Shown: piece after piece, positions 33,622 to 43,378 of the stretch
How positions within the stretch are numbered: position 1 is the first letter of the stretch
How the letters are laid out: each line of letters starts with the position of its first letter
DNA from: an uncultured Lachnospiraceae bacterium
GTDB taxonomy: Bacteria; Bacillota; Clostridia; Lachnospirales; Lachnospiraceae
Assembly (NCBI GenBank): GCA_947630485.1
Contig: CANRHU010000014.1
Span: 1-52,862, forward strand
Reading direction: 5' to 3'
DNA: 52,862 nucleotides
The notes under the pieces: generated by a model
What the model was told of the DNA's origin: nothing
Seen by the model: the letters and a program-made list of their open reading frames with translations, nothing else
The model's database searches: none
Program-made: the position numbers and the translations under genes

Positions 33622-34397
33622 TACAGAAAAGGTGCCGGTGACCCCTTTTCATATCCGAGCAGGCGGGATATCTCCGCCGCCTTCTGGCTGATCAGCCGCC
33701 CCAGAACCTCATAGTCCTCGTCGGGACGGTAAAGGCTCGACAGACTGATCGCGCCCAGCACGCGCCCGTCGCGGCCGAACACCGGCGCGCCCACGCAGGT
33801 CATGTGATCCTCCATCTCCCGCGCGTCCATAGCGAAGCCGCGCTCCCGCGTCAGCGCAAGCTCCTCCTCCAGCTCCTCCCGGCTCACGATCGTCCGCTCC
33901 GTCTTCGGCCGGAAATGAATTCGTCCGATCACCTGCATCCTGGTTTCCTCATCGGTGTAAGCCAGGATCGCCTTGCCGAGGGAGGTGCAGTACATGGGAT
34001 TCTTCGTCCCCACCGTAGCCGTCGTTATAATCGGATTTTCCGGCTCAAATTTGCATATATACACCACTTCGTGGTCAGAACGCACACCAAAAAACACTGT
34101 GCACCCCACTTTTCTTGAAAATGCCCTGAGCTCCGGTTCAATGATTTCCAGAAAATCCAGGCCATTCATATAGCCCATCCCAATCCGGTACGCGGCCAGG
34201 CCAATCCGGTAGGTCAGCTTCTGTCCCCTCTTAACATGGAGCATATCCAGCTCCGTCAAGGTCGCCGCGATATCGTAGGCGCTGGTCTTCGGCAGAGACA
34301 GCTCCTCACAGATTTCCTCCAGCGTGACGCCCTCCGGCTTCTTCGCCGCCAACTTTAATATCTCCACCGTACGCTTTGCAGTTCGGTTCATCTTCAT
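33618..34397 (-). CDS. IclR family transcriptional regulator (KdgR-like)
   Basis: A 259-residue regulator with an N-terminal winged helix (RTAKRTVEILKLAAKKPEGVT, LPKTSAYDIAATLTELDML) and a C-terminal effector domain including YCTSLGKAILAY and VGAPVFGRDGRVLGAISLS. I start at ATG 34397, 9 bases after GGGAG; another ATG at 34403 is only 3 bases from it. It lies just upstream of eda-kdgK on the same strand, and by analogy to KdgR should respond to KDG or a relative. Its own promoter is at 34447-34475. Confidence 0.9.
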   Translation of the reverse strand: MKMNRTAKRTVEILKLAAKKPEGVTLEEICEELSLPKTSAYDIAATLTELDMLHVKRGQKLTYRIGLAAYRIGMGYMNGLDFLEIIEPELRAFSRKVGCTVFFGVRSDHEVVYICKFEPENPIITTATVGTKNPMYCTSLGKAILAYTDEETRMQVIGRIHFRPKTERTIVSREELEEELALTRERGFAMDAREMEDHMTCVGAPVFGRDGRVLGAISLSSLYRPDEDYEVLGRLISQKAAEISRLLGYEKGSPAPFLY

Positions 34398-34446
34398 CGT
34401 CATTCACTCCCGCCGTCCGGTCAATTACACAGAAACACTTACAGCC

Positions 34447-34475
34447 ACTCTATCAGATTCATCCGGCAAAGTCAA
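34447..34475 (-). promoter_or_regulatory. Promoter of the IclR-type gene
   Basis: On the minus strand TTGACT (34470-34475) and TAGAGT (34447-34452), spacer 17. Confidence 0.6.
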
Positions 34476-34497
34476 TGGTAAACATGGAAAATGGGTC

Positions 34498-34526
34498 TTG
34501 CCAAATCAGGGTTTATCCGCTATAAT
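34498..34526 (+). promoter_or_regulatory. Promoter upstream of the DUF5688 gene
   Basis: TTGCCA (34498-34503) and TATAAT (34521-34526), spacer 17. The leader to the start codon would be about 155 bases. Confidence 0.72.
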
Positions 34527-34686
34527 GATATCCAATCGATTGCTTCGGCATTCCTTTTATCTTGATTGATCTCAGGCCGAAACCGGCCGGTGATTCCACA
34601 CAGCAAAGCGTTTTCAGCACCGCACAGGACTTGTATGTGACTGTCTATTCAGTTTACATAAATATTCATCTAAAGGGGGTATACAT

Positions 34687-35634
34687 ATGGTATACGAGAA
34701 ATTTCAGGAGACATTGACCGGCCGGCTGCAGCTGCGGCTGGGCAGCGAATACCGGCTGCAGATTCAGAAGGTTCCCAAAAACAACGGACTGATCCTGGAC
34801 GGCCTGTCCATCAGCCTCAAAGGGCAGGCAGCCGCTCCCATGATCTACCTGAACCAATACTACGAGCGTTTTCTGGAGGGGCGGCCCCTGGACGCACTGG
34901 TGGAGGAGATCGCGGACATCTACCGCGAACATTCCGACATCCTTCACGTTGATTTCTCCATTCTCAACGATTTTCAGCAGCTTAAGGGCCGGATTGCCTA
35001 CCGCCTGGTCAACACCGACGCCAACCGTCTCCTCCTCGAAGATCTTCCGTCCGTTCCGTTTCTGGATCTGTCCCTCGTCTTCTATCTGTTTCTGGAAAGC
35101 GGCCCTTTCGGGCAGATGACCGCCCTCATCCACAGACGCCATCAGAAGCTGTGGAATGTGACGACGGAGGAGCTCTTCCTTCTGGCGCAGGAGAATACGC
35201 CGCTTCTGTTCCCTGCCGAGCTTAAAAGCATGACGCAGGTTATGCAGGACATTGCCAGGGAACAGGACCAGGACGCAAACCTCGGCGAGGCGCTTGCCGG
35301 ACCGCCCAACGGGCGGGCGGAGCCGCCCCTGTATGTGCTCAGCACCACCGCGGGCTTAAACGGCGCCTGCACCATGCTCTACCCGGACATACTGAAAAAC
35401 TTCGCAAACCGTCTGGACCGGGATCTGGTGATCCTGCCCTCCAGCATTCACGAAGTTTTACTGATACCCTATGAAGATAAAATCCAATTCGGCGAACTGG
35501 CCGAGATGGTCGCCTACATCAACGAAACCGAGGTCGCCGTCGAGGACCGCCTGTCCGACCACATCTATTTCTATTCCCGCGCGGCCGACGAAATCGTCAT
35601 CGCCCAGGATCCGGCATCCGCCCTCACGTCATAA
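34687..35634 (+). CDS. DUF5688 family protein
   Basis: A 315-residue protein of a family found mainly in Lachnospiraceae and of unknown function. Visible family traits are the N-terminal LQIQKVPKNNGLILDGLSI, a central AYRLVNTDANRLLLEDLPS and the C-terminal VLSTTAGLNGACTMLYPDIL and DLVILPSSIHEVLLIPYED. No signal peptide or membrane segment. It follows a leader of more than 100 bases and an AAAGGGGG site, and ends within a 27-bp tandem duplication that repeats the stop codon. Confidence 0.82.
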   Translation: MVYEKFQETLTGRLQLRLGSEYRLQIQKVPKNNGLILDGLSISLKGQAAAPMIYLNQYYERFLEGRPLDALVEEIADIYREHSDILHVDFSILNDFQQLKGRIAYRLVNTDANRLLLEDLPSVPFLDLSLVFYLFLESGPFGQMTALIHRRHQKLWNVTTEELFLLAQENTPLLFPAELKSMTQVMQDIAREQDQDANLGEALAGPPNGRAEPPLYVLSTTAGLNGACTMLYPDILKNFANRLDRDLVILPSSIHEVLLIPYEDKIQFGELAEMVAYINETEVAVEDRLSDHIYFYSRAADEIVIAQDPASALTS

Positions 35635-35675
35635 TCCTCCGCAGCAGTCCTCACGTCATAATCCTCCGCGGCAGT
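35622..35675. repeat. 27-bp tandem duplication across the DUF5688 stop codon
   Basis: 35622-35648 and 35649-35675 are identical but for one base. The TAA at 35632-35634 lies inside the first copy and is therefore present twice. Confidence 0.88.
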
Positions 35676-35694
35676 CTCCGCATTCCGCATCTAT

Positions 35695-37686
35695 TCAGAA
35701 CAGCAGGCTTCCCGCCTGATAGACCAGCACAGACATACACCAGGCGGTCAGAAGCTGGAAGCAGACCATGCCAAGCGTCCATTTCAGAGAGCCCGTCTCA
35801 CGCCGCACGACGCCCAGCGCGGCCACGCAGGGCGAGTAAAGCAGGCAGAACACCATCAGCGCATAGGCGTTCACCGAGCCGAAACCGGTCTCGGCCAGCA
35901 GCGCAGACAGCATTCCCATGCCGGCCGCGGAATTGATATTGCCGATACCGTAGAGAACCGAGAAGCTGGATACCACCACTTCCTTGGCGGACAGTCCCGA
36001 CAAAAGCGCTACCGCAATCTGCCAGCTGCCTAAGCCGGCCGGCCGGAGAACCGGCACCAGAACGCGGCCGATCATCGCGGCAAAGCTGAACGACACGTCG
36101 TCCACGAAGCCGCCCGGCCCCATATTCAGCACGAACCACAGGACGATGGAAGCCACGAAAATGGTGGTTCCGGCCTTGGTCAGGTAGTCCTTAACCTTCT
36201 CCCAGACATAAATCGCCACCGTATGGGCGTTTGGCGTCTTATACTCCGGAAGCTCGATCAGCAGCGCGTCCTCCTCCCCGGACCGTGAGGTTTTGTGCAC
36301 GACAAACGCCACCAGAATCGCCACCACAAGCCCTAAAAGGTACAAAGAATACGCCACAAGCAGCGCCTTATCCCCAAAGAACATATCCGCGAACAGCACA
36401 TAAATCGGAAGCCTGGCCGAGCAGGACATAAACGGCGTGATCAGAATCGTCCTGCGGCGGTCCCTCTGCGTCGCCAGCGCCCTGGTCGCCATGACCGCAG
36501 GCACCGTGCAGCCGAAGCCAAGCAGCATCGGCAGAAACGCCTTGCCCGAAAGACCCACCCGGCTCATGGTCTCATTCATCACATAGGCCACCCGGGCCAT
36601 ATAGCCGCTGTCCTCCAAAAAGGCCAGCGCCAGGAACAGAATGAAAATATTCGGCAGGAAGGTGAGAATTCCGCCCACGCCAGCCACAACGCCGTCCACC
36701 AGCAGAGAGATCAGCCACTGCGAGGCCCCCACCGCCGTCAGTCCGCTCAATAGCCAGCCGGAGACGTATTCCAGGGCCATCTCGAAATATCCCTTCAGGA
36801 AATCTCCCACCGTGAAGGTCAGGAAAAATACAAGGGCCATGATCCCCAGGAAAATCGGGATTCCCAAAACCGGATGGACCAGATAATGGTCGATGCGGTC
36901 CGTCAGCGCCGCCTTTTCCTCCTTGTTGAAAAGACATTCCTCGATGACTTCTTCAATGTAATCGTACTTTTCGTTGATGATCTGCTTTTCGTAGGAGCGG
37001 GTGACGATATGATCCAGCTCAACCGGATGATCCTTGGCCACCTCCTCGTCCTGCTCCAAAAGCTTTACCGCGTGCCAGCGCAGGTTGTCCATCTCGCCGT
37101 ACTTGCCGCGGAGCGCCTCCTCCACCTGGGCAATCTTCTGCTCCAGCTCGTCCGTATAATGGACGACGATACCGTGAGGTCCTTCCTCGTAATGATGAAC
37201 CACCGCATGCATCAGCACGTCCAGGCCCGTCCGCTTTCTGGCGGACACCGGTACGATGGGAATGCCGCCAAGCATTTCCGGAAGGCGGTGCATATCGATC
37301 TCCATGCCGCGCTCCTCCACGATATCCATCATGTTGAGCGCCAGGATCACAGGCTTTTTCAGTTCCAGAAGCTGCATGGTCAGATACAGGTTCCGCTCCA
37401 GCGAGGACGCGTCCACCACATTGATGATCACGTCCACCTCTCCGTCCTCGATGCACTTGCGCGTGACGATCTCCTCGATCGTATAGGAGGTCAGGCTGTA
37501 GATGCCCGGCGTGTCGATGACGCGAATCGGGCGTCCCTTGTAACTGGTCTCGCCCTCTACCCTCTCCACCGTAACGCCCGGCCAGTTGGCTACCTTCAAT
37601 TTTGCGCCGGTAAAGGCGTTGAATAACGTCGTCTTGCCGCAGTTAGGGTTGCCTACGAACCCAACGGTAATCTCCTTTTCGCTCAT
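35695..37686 (-). CDS. feoB: Ferrous iron transporter FeoB
   Basis: A 663-residue Fe(II) transporter. The N-terminal G domain has GNPNCGKTTLFNAFTG (12-27), a G3 IDTPGIYSL and a G4 LNMMD; an intracellular helical segment then leads into about ten membrane helices with the gate motif LLGFGCTVPAVMATR and its repeat AALLSGLSAKEVVVSSF. The ATG overlaps the feoA stop codon by 4 bp. It lacks a C-terminal FeoC-like domain. Convergent with the DUF5688 gene. Confidence 0.97.
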   Translation of the reverse strand: MSEKEITVGFVGNPNCGKTTLFNAFTGAKLKVANWPGVTVERVEGETSYKGRPIRVIDTPGIYSLTSYTIEEIVTRKCIEDGEVDVIINVVDASSLERNLYLTMQLLELKKPVILALNMMDIVEERGMEIDMHRLPEMLGGIPIVPVSARKRTGLDVLMHAVVHHYEEGPHGIVVHYTDELEQKIAQVEEALRGKYGEMDNLRWHAVKLLEQDEEVAKDHPVELDHIVTRSYEKQIINEKYDYIEEVIEECLFNKEEKAALTDRIDHYLVHPVLGIPIFLGIMALVFFLTFTVGDFLKGYFEMALEYVSGWLLSGLTAVGASQWLISLLVDGVVAGVGGILTFLPNIFILFLALAFLEDSGYMARVAYVMNETMSRVGLSGKAFLPMLLGFGCTVPAVMATRALATQRDRRRTILITPFMSCSARLPIYVLFADMFFGDKALLVAYSLYLLGLVVAILVAFVVHKTSRSGEEDALLIELPEYKTPNAHTVAIYVWEKVKDYLTKAGTTIFVASIVLWFVLNMGPGGFVDDVSFSFAAMIGRVLVPVLRPAGLGSWQIAVALLSGLSAKEVVVSSFSVLYGIGNINSAAGMGMLSALLAETGFGSVNAYALMVFCLLYSPCVAALGVVRRETGSLKWTLGMVCFQLLTAWCMSVLVYQAGSLLF

Positions 37687-38036
37687 CCGCGCACCGCCTC
37701 CCTGCTTCCGGCCGTCTCCATGCGTTCCGTTTTGCCGCGCTTCCTTTCAGCGGCCTTTGTTCCGCCGGCCTTCATTCCGCCGTCTTTTATCCCGCCATCC
37801 TTTATTTCGCCGGTCTTTATTTCACGCACCGTAATGCCCTCGGCGATCTGCCGGCCCAGCGCCAAACGGGTGCCCCGCACCTTTATGATCAGGCTGCCGC
37901 TGCCCTTTTTATTCAATACCGCAATCTTCGTCTGCTCATTGACGCCCAAAGCTTCCAGGCGTCTGGTCAGACGCTCCTCGATCTGCACTTCCGTCACCAG
38001 ATAAATCTGGTTGACTTCTCCCTCGATCAGTTTCAT
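37683..38036 (-). CDS. feoA: FeoA with a pentapeptide-repeat C-terminal tail
   Basis: FeoA proteins (about 75 residues) are SH3-like partners of FeoB. Residues 1-73 here are the normal FeoA domain (ERLTRRLEALGV, IIKVRGTRLALGRQIAEGI). Residues 73-93 are a pentapeptide repeat of the type K-x-G-x-I (IKTGEIKDGGIKDGGMKAGG), then a basic tail to residue 117. The repeat matches a 15-bp tandem repeat in the DNA (37762-37821). The tail may be disordered and is probably not needed for the FeoA function; whether it changes contact with FeoB is open. Confidence 0.92.
   Translation of the reverse strand: MKLIEGEVNQIYLVTEVQIEERLTRRLEALGVNEQTKIAVLNKKGSGSLIIKVRGTRLALGRQIAEGITVREIKTGEIKDGGIKDGGMKAGGTKAAERKRGKTERMETAGSREAVRG
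37762..37821 (-). repeat. 15-bp coding tandem repeat in feoA
   Basis: Four 15-bp units (CCGCC.TC.TTTAT type, starting at 37762, 37777, 37792 and 37807) with a partial fifth upstream, encoding five residues each. Confidence 0.85.
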
Positions 38037-38056
38037 CGATCTGTCTCCTCTGATTC

Positions 38057-38095
38057 AAGCAACCATAGATATCAACAAAAGCAACCATAGATACC
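38057..38095 (-). promoter_or_regulatory. 17-bp direct repeats in the feoA leader
   Basis: On the plus strand AAGCAACCATAGATATC (38057-38073) and AAGCAACCATAGATACC (38079-38095), one mismatch, 22 bp apart, about two helical turns. They lie between the feoA promoter and the gene. A metal regulator binding site is the simplest guess, but the sequence is not a Fur or DtxR box I know. Confidence 0.65.
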
Positions 38096-38103
38096 ATCAA
38101 AAT

Positions 38104-38132
38104 AGCATACTCTTGCTGCGAACTATTGTCAA
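38104..38132 (-). promoter_or_regulatory. Promoter of feoA-feoB
   Basis: On the minus strand TTGACA (38127-38132) and TATGCT (38104-38109), spacer 17. Confidence 0.8.
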
Positions 38133-38185
38133 TAAGGAAGCGCAAGAAAATATCGTCCAAGCCAGGAGAGCCAGGAGCATTTCAA

Positions 38186-38250
38186 CCAGGGGTGTCCCAG
38201 CCAGGGGTGTCTCAGTCAGGGGTGTCTCAGTCAGGGGTGTCTCAGCCAGG
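38186..38250. repeat. 15-bp tandem repeat array upstream of feoA
   Basis: Four near-identical units of YCAGGGGTGTCYCAG (38186, 38201, 38216, 38231) and a partial fifth, in the 269-bp gap between DUF554 and feoA. No evident gene is disturbed. Confidence 0.9.
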
Positions 38251-38305
38251 GACCGCCGGAATAGCCGCGCCGCGCAAAAGGAACCTGGCCATATCCCCGC
38301 GGCCG

Positions 38306-39022
38306 TCACGGCAAAAACGCCCATGCCGCCGCAATCACGATGGACGGCAGGAGATTTGCCACCTTCACTTTCTTCCCCCAGACCAGATTCAGGCCCACGC
38401 AGAAAATCAGAACCGAGCCCACAAGGGACAGATTATCGAGCGCCGCCTCCGTCAGAAACGGCTGTATGAACCTGGAAAGCAGCGTGATCGATCCCTGGAA
38501 CAGCCCCACCGGGATCGCCGAAAAAATGCATCCTTTGCCCATGGAGGCCGTCATCACCAGAATAATAATCAGGTCCAGAACCGCCTTGGCGGCCAGCACC
38601 GAATAATCTCCAAGGATGCCGTCCTGGATTGAGCCGACCACGGCCATGGCCCCGATGCAGACGGTCAGCGAGGCCGTCACAAAGCCGTCCACAAAGCCTG
38701 CGTCGCCGCTGCTTCCGGTCTTCACCTTCAGCCACTCTCCGAACTGCTCCATGCGCAGTTCAATGTTCAGCCACTCTCCGATCAGCGCGCCGATCGCAAG
38801 ACTCCCGATCATCATCATGGTGCCGCCGCTCGCAAGACCGTCCTCCGTCACCGTCAGAATCTTTTCCATAGCCCCGGCAATGCCTAAAAACAGCACACAG
38901 ACGCCGTTCGCCGTCATTAGTGTGTCCTGATAGCGTTTTTTAAGGCGGCTGCCGAAAAGCATGCCGCCCATGCCGCCAATTACAATGGCGGCCACATTGA
39001 TAAGTGTACCTGTCCCTGCCAT
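38306..39022 (-). CDS. DUF554 family membrane protein
   Basis: A 238-residue integral membrane protein with about seven hydrophobic segments (GTLINVAAIVIGGMGGMLFG at the start, VLFLGIAGAMEKIL, MMIGSLAIGALIGEWLN, LTVCIGAMAVVGSIQDGILG, and so on). DUF554 proteins are widespread putative transporters of unknown substrate. It begins 25 bp after argH and is probably co-transcribed with it. Confidence 0.88.
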   Translation of the reverse strand: MAGTGTLINVAAIVIGGMGGMLFGSRLKKRYQDTLMTANGVCVLFLGIAGAMEKILTVTEDGLASGGTMMMIGSLAIGALIGEWLNIELRMEQFGEWLKVKTGSSGDAGFVDGFVTASLTVCIGAMAVVGSIQDGILGDYSVLAAKAVLDLIIILVMTASMGKGCIFSAIPVGLFQGSITLLSRFIQPFLTEAALDNLSLVGSVLIFCVGLNLVWGKKVKVANLLPSIVIAAAWAFLP

Positions 39023-39047
39023 AACGAATTTATCTCCCGCTTCTCAA

Positions 39048-40424
39048 TCAGTTCTCTTCCAGACGTGCCCTGCAGGCCTGCAGCACCTTACGCATCGCTT
39101 CCGGTCCCGGCGCGCCGATGGTGGTCCGTTTCTCCACACAGGTCCTGAGCGCGATCGCGTCGTAGATATCCTCCTCAAAAACCGGACTGACGGCCTTATA
39201 TTCCTCCAGGGTCATATCGTCCAGCGCAATCCCCTTGCCGATACAGTACAAAACCAGCTGTCCCACGATGCCGTGGGCGTCCCGGAAGGGCACGCCCTTA
39301 TTTACCAGGTAATCCGCCGCATCGGTGGCATTGGTGAACCCGTTCCTCGCGCTGGCCGCCATCGCGTCCCTGCAAAAGGCCATGGTGGAAACCATGCCGG
39401 TAAACAGCGTCAGGCAGTCCTTCACCGTATCGATGGCGTCGAAAGCCATCTCCTTATCCTCCTGCATATCCTTATTGTAGGCGAGCGGAAGCCCCTTCAT
39501 CGTGGTCAGAAGCGCCACAAGCGCTCCGTAGACACGGCCCGTCTTGCCGCGGACCAGCTCCGCGATGTCCGGATTCTTCTTCTGAGGCATAATGCTGCTG
39601 CCGGTGCTGTAGGCGTCGTCAAGCTCCACAAAACGGTATTCGTTGCTGTTCCAGATAATGATTTCCTCGGAAAAACGGCTCAAATGCATGGCGATTATGG
39701 ACAGCGCGCTCAAAAATTCAATCAGATAATCCCGGTCCGCCACCGAATCCATGCTGTTATAGGTCGGGCCCGCAAACCCCAAAAGCTGCGCCGTGTACTC
39801 CCGATCCAGCGGATAAGTGGTCCCGGCCAGCGCCCCGGCCCCAAGCGGGCACTGGTTCAGGCGCCGGTTAAGGTCCGCAAGCCGCCCGCGGTCCCGCTCA
39901 AACATCTCAAAATACGCCCCGACATGATGGGCCAGCGTGACCGGCTGCGCCTTCTGCAGGTGCGTAAAGCCCGGCATGTATGTCTCCAGGTTTTCCTCCA
40001 TGATCTTTAAGAGCGCCTTCTGCAGGTCTTTTACCAGGGCCGCGGTCTCCTCCGCCTGCCTGCGGCAGTACAGCTTCATATCAAGGGCCACCTGGTCGTT
40101 CCTGCTGCGCCCCGTGTGGAGCCGCTTTCCGGCCTCCCCGATGCGTTCTGTCAGGTGGGCCTCCACGAAGGAATGAATATCCTCGTACTCCTTCGTAAAT
40201 TCCAGCTTTCCCTCCTCAATATCCGCAAGGATTCCCTCAAGCCCCGCGATGATCGCATCACGGTCGGCCTCCGACACAATCCCCTGCCTGGCCAGCATCG
40301 TCACATGGGCGATACTGCCCTCGATATCCTCCCGGTACAGTCTCCGGTCAAACGAGAGGGACTCGTTAAATTCGTGCACCTCCTGATTCTCTTCCTTCGT
40401 AAAACGTCCGCCCCATAGCTTCAT
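39048..40424 (-). CDS. argH: Argininosuccinate lyase
   Basis: Last step of arginine synthesis: argininosuccinate to arginine and fumarate. 458 residues, fumarase/aspartase fold; begins [19 protein letters not shown] and has the family signature [16 protein letters not shown], with [19 protein letters not shown] upstream. No argG is in the window, so the pathway is scattered. It follows yfhO by about 107 bp filled with a 36-bp tandem repeat. Confidence 0.97.
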   Translation of the reverse strand: MKLWGGRFTKEENQEVHEFNESLSFDRRLYREDIEGSIAHVTMLARQGIVSEADRDAIIAGLEGILADIEEGKLEFTKEYEDIHSFVEAHLTERIGEAGKRLHTGRSRNDQVALDMKLYCRRQAEETAALVKDLQKALLKIMEENLETYMPGFTHLQKAQPVTLAHHVGAYFEMFERDRGRLADLNRRLNQCPLGAGALAGTTYPLDREYTAQLLGFAGPTYNSMDSVADRDYLIEFLSALSIIAMHLSRFSEEIIIWNSNEYRFVELDDAYSTGSSIMPQKKNPDIAELVRGKTGRVYGALVALLTTMKGLPLAYNKDMQEDKEMAFDAIDTVKDCLTLFTGMVSTMAFCRDAMAASARNGFTNATDAADYLVNKGVPFRDAHGIVGQLVLYCIGKGIALDDMTLEEYKAVSPVFEEDIYDAIALRTCVEKRTTIGAPGPEAMRKVLQACRARLEEN

Positions 40425-40460
40425 ATCGCGTTCTCCTCTCTTGTCTCCGCCGTCTCTACG

Positions 40461-40568
40461 CAGTTCCGGCCGTCCCCAGCGGCAGCTGTGTTCTCTCAGT
40501 TCCGGCCATCCCCAGCGGCGGCCGTATTCTCTCAGTTCCGGCCGTCCCCAGCGGCGGCCTCCGCATCT
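40461..40568. repeat. 36-bp tandem repeat across the yfhO stop codon
   Basis: Three copies of a 36-bp unit starting CAGTTCCGGCC (40461, 40497, 40533). The yfhO stop codon (40532-40534) is at the junction of copies 2 and 3; copies 1 and 2 are downstream of the gene and repeat its last codons and stop. Confidence 0.88.
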
Positions 40569-43378
40569 TCCCCGGCACGCTTCCTTTTCTTTCTCGCCGA
40601 CCGCCCGGCAAGCGCCGCAATCAGCAGCACCGCCGCGCTCGCGGCCGTAACCATTCCGCCCATCCGAAGGCCCTGCGGAAAATAGCGCATACTGACCGTG
40701 TGGGTTCCGGACGGCACAGGAAAGCTCAGAAACGCATCGAAAATCTTCTCCGTCTCCACTTCTTCCCCGTCCAGAAGCACCGTCCAGCCCTTATCATAGG
40801 GAATGCTGGTAAACAGAACGCCGTCCTTCTCCGTGCTGACCACACCGTCAATCGTCTCATCCGTCCAGCCGGTCACCTCCAGCGGATAGCGGTTCAGGGT
40901 ATTATATACCTGCTTTAACGCCTCGTCAGAGAAGCGGTAGGCATAGGCATCCAGATTTACGCCCGCCTCCTCACTGTTTACCGATACCGTCTGCCCTGCG
41001 TCGCACCAGCCGATTTCCAGAAGATAGCCGCGGTTTACATTGTCAAACGTAAGGCTCTCAATGTCCTTGCTCACCGTCACCTTCTCCGCCGACCGGTTGG
41101 AGATGTAAACATAGTAATCGCCTGCTTCCTCTGCCGTAAAGCGGAAGTTATCGCCCATGTTCTCGCCGCCCGCATCCAAAAGTACCGGTTCCGCGCCCAC
41201 ATTGGCGCAGAACGCGTTCTGCACGAGAGCCGGATTTCCCGCGTCCCGTTTCCACTCCTCGTCGAAATAATCCGGCAGCATCACACCCAGCGGCAGCGTA
41301 AAATATCTTCTGTACAGCCAGGTATCCCCGGACTGCCCCTGCAGCTGCAGCATACCGTCAGATACATCCTGCTCCGACGAATACAGCCCGTAGCGGACGG
41401 AGAGCAGGGAATCCACAAACGGCGTGCTTCCGGTAATGCTGTAGGCGTTGACGCTCCCCTCGCAGCCCAGCTGCTTCATGAACGCCGTCAGATCCGCGTT
41501 GGCCGTGGAGGAGAACAGGGATACGGTCGGGAAATTCATCCAGGCGCCGTCATTCTTCGTCTTCCTGGTCACCTTCTCAATGCGGTAGAAGCCTTCCTCT
41601 GCCGGAATCTGTTCCACAAGCGCCGTCACATCCGCATTGTCGCGGACATAGGCCGAGCGGCTCGTGGTCGTCACGCTCGTAATCATCGTGTTCATCGCGG
41701 CCTCCTCCGACACCACCGCCAGCGTCAAAAGAAGCAGAAGACTCACATCCAGCTTCCTTTTCTTATACAGCCAGAGCAGCCCCGCGTAGACCGCCAGCAG
41801 GATAATCGCGATATAATACATATAGAATTCAAAATGTTCCTGCTCCACAAGCTTCTCCGCCAGAATCACAAAGCCGACAGCGCCCAGGAAGGCCCGGCCG
41901 ATCTGTTTCTCCGGCATCTCCCGCAGATGCGTATAGGCCTCATAGCAGACATACAGCATTAAGAAGATGTAGATGAAGGACTGACGGCAGGGGAGACTGT
42001 TGGGATAATGGAACCCGTGCCAGATAAAATTCAGCACATTCATGGAAAAGCTGGCAAAAAACATGAGCATCATGCCGCAATAGACCGCCTTGTGACGCAC
42101 CGAAATCTGCCGGCATCCCAGATACAGCACGAAAAATATCAGCACCGCAACGCCGCAGTAGATATTCGGCCAGTGATCCAGCCCGATCTCCACATCGATA
42201 TTGCCGATATGCCGCGCAAACATATCGAATATGGAAAAATACGAGGAAAATGTCTTCGGAAAGCTGAAATCCCCGGAGGCCGTCATCTGGAGGGCATAGA
42301 TTTCCGGCAGAAGCACCACCGCCGCCAGACCGCCCGCCGCCAGGGAGCAGCCACCGAACTGGACGCAGTTTGCAAGATACGCGCCCGGCCCTTTCCCCTC
42401 GCGGTGTTCCAGAATCAAAAGCGCCGCAAAATAGATCACCATGAAAATGCAGATCATGATGGAGATATAATAATTGGACAGGATGCATAGCCCCAGAGTC
42501 ACGCTGTAGAGAATCCCCCGACGCTCCCTAACCAGCCGTTCCAGTCCCAGCATGACAAGAGGGAACAGCAGGATGCAGTCCAGCCACATGATATTCCAGC
42601 TGTACGCCGCCATATAGCCGGACAGCGCATAAAAGATACCGAAAAACGCCACGCCGAAGCCGCCTTTCCCGCAGTGCCTTTGCAGGTAATAGGCGAAGCT
42701 GAGCCCCGCAAGCCCGATCTTGAAGACGATCATATAGGTCATAAACTCGATGACATACGCCTTTGGGCACAGCACCAGAAGCCAGTTTAAGGGACTGGCC
42801 AGATAATAGGCGTAAAGCGCGGAAAAATTGACGCCCATGCCTACGTCCCAGCTGTAGAGAAGGCTTCCGCCGTGGGTCAGCTTGTACTGAAATTCCGAGA
42901 AAAACGGCGCGTACTGGTGATACATATCCGTCCGCAGAAACGATTTGTCCCCGAACGGAAAAATCCCTCTCTGCACAAAGATGACCACCATGATAAAAAC
43001 AGGCACCAGAAATGCCGCCGCAAGCCCCATATTGCCGGTAAGCTCCAAAAGAGCCCCGTCCTGTCTTGATTTTCTGCGTTCCCTGCGGGCCTCCTTGCTG
43101 CGGGAGCCGGGGTTGTTCCGCGGTCCCCTCAGCGCTTCCCCGGCGTCGTACAGATCCTCCGTCCCGTCGCCGCCGTCCTCTGAAAACAGGACGTCGTCCT
43201 CCGAAAAGAGGAACGCATCGTGCGCGTCATTGGCGTTCTGCACATCCGCGTCATATATTCCGTCATCCGGCTCCTCATACGCTGAGCTGTCATACGCCGG
43301 CCCGCGGCCGTCCGCGTCATATCCTTTTAACAATTTTTCCATCTCTTCTGACGCTTTTCTAATCTCATCTGATTCCAT
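40532..43378 (-). CDS. YfhO family membrane protein
   Basis: A 948-residue integral membrane protein of the YfhO family (PF09586). About 100 N-terminal residues are cytoplasmic, acidic and repetitive ([18 protein letters not shown]), then a GT-C-like membrane domain with about a dozen helices ([51 protein letters not shown]), and a large extracellular part of about 280 residues. In Bacillus subtilis YfhO works with CsbB and the flippase GtcA to glycosylate lipoteichoic acid; here a GtrA/GtcA-family gene overlaps upstream. I use ATG 43378; a GTG at 43393 is possible. Sugar and acceptor are unknown. Confidence 0.9.
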   Translation of the reverse strand: MESDEIRKASEEMEKLLKGYDADGRGPAYDSSAYEEPDDGIYDADVQNANDAHDAFLFSEDDVLFSEDGGDGTEDLYDAGEALRGPRNNPGSRSKEARRERRKSRQDGALLELTGNMGLAAAFLVPVFIMVVIFVQRGIFPFGDKSFLRTDMYHQYAPFFSEFQYKLTHGGSLLYSWDVGMGVNFSALYAYYLASPLNWLLVLCPKAYVIEFMTYMIVFKIGLAGLSFAYYLQRHCGKGGFGVAFFGIFYALSGYMAAYSWNIMWLDCILLFPLVMLGLERLVRERRGILYSVTLGLCILSNYYISIMICIFMVIYFAALLILEHREGKGPGAYLANCVQFGGCSLAAGGLAAVVLLPEIYALQMTASGDFSFPKTFSSYFSIFDMFARHIGNIDVEIGLDHWPNIYCGVAVLIFFVLYLGCRQISVRHKAVYCGMMLMFFASFSMNVLNFIWHGFHYPNSLPCRQSFIYIFLMLYVCYEAYTHLREMPEKQIGRAFLGAVGFVILAEKLVEQEHFEFYMYYIAIILLAVYAGLLWLYKKRKLDVSLLLLLTLAVVSEEAAMNTMITSVTTTSRSAYVRDNADVTALVEQIPAEEGFYRIEKVTRKTKNDGAWMNFPTVSLFSSTANADLTAFMKQLGCEGSVNAYSITGSTPFVDSLLSVRYGLYSSEQDVSDGMLQLQGQSGDTWLYRRYFTLPLGVMLPDYFDEEWKRDAGNPALVQNAFCANVGAEPVLLDAGGENMGDNFRFTAEEAGDYYVYISNRSAEKVTVSKDIESLTFDNVNRGYLLEIGWCDAGQTVSVNSEEAGVNLDAYAYRFSDEALKQVYNTLNRYPLEVTGWTDETIDGVVSTEKDGVLFTSIPYDKGWTVLLDGEEVETEKIFDAFLSFPVPSGTHTVSMRYFPQGLRMGGMVTAASAAVLLIAALAGRSARKKRKRAGEDAEAAAGDGRN

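Noticed and set aside
38186-38250. CRISPR or phase-variable coding repeat
   Set aside because: Units are only 15 bp and directly adjacent with no spacers; the open frame across them has no start signals or homology.
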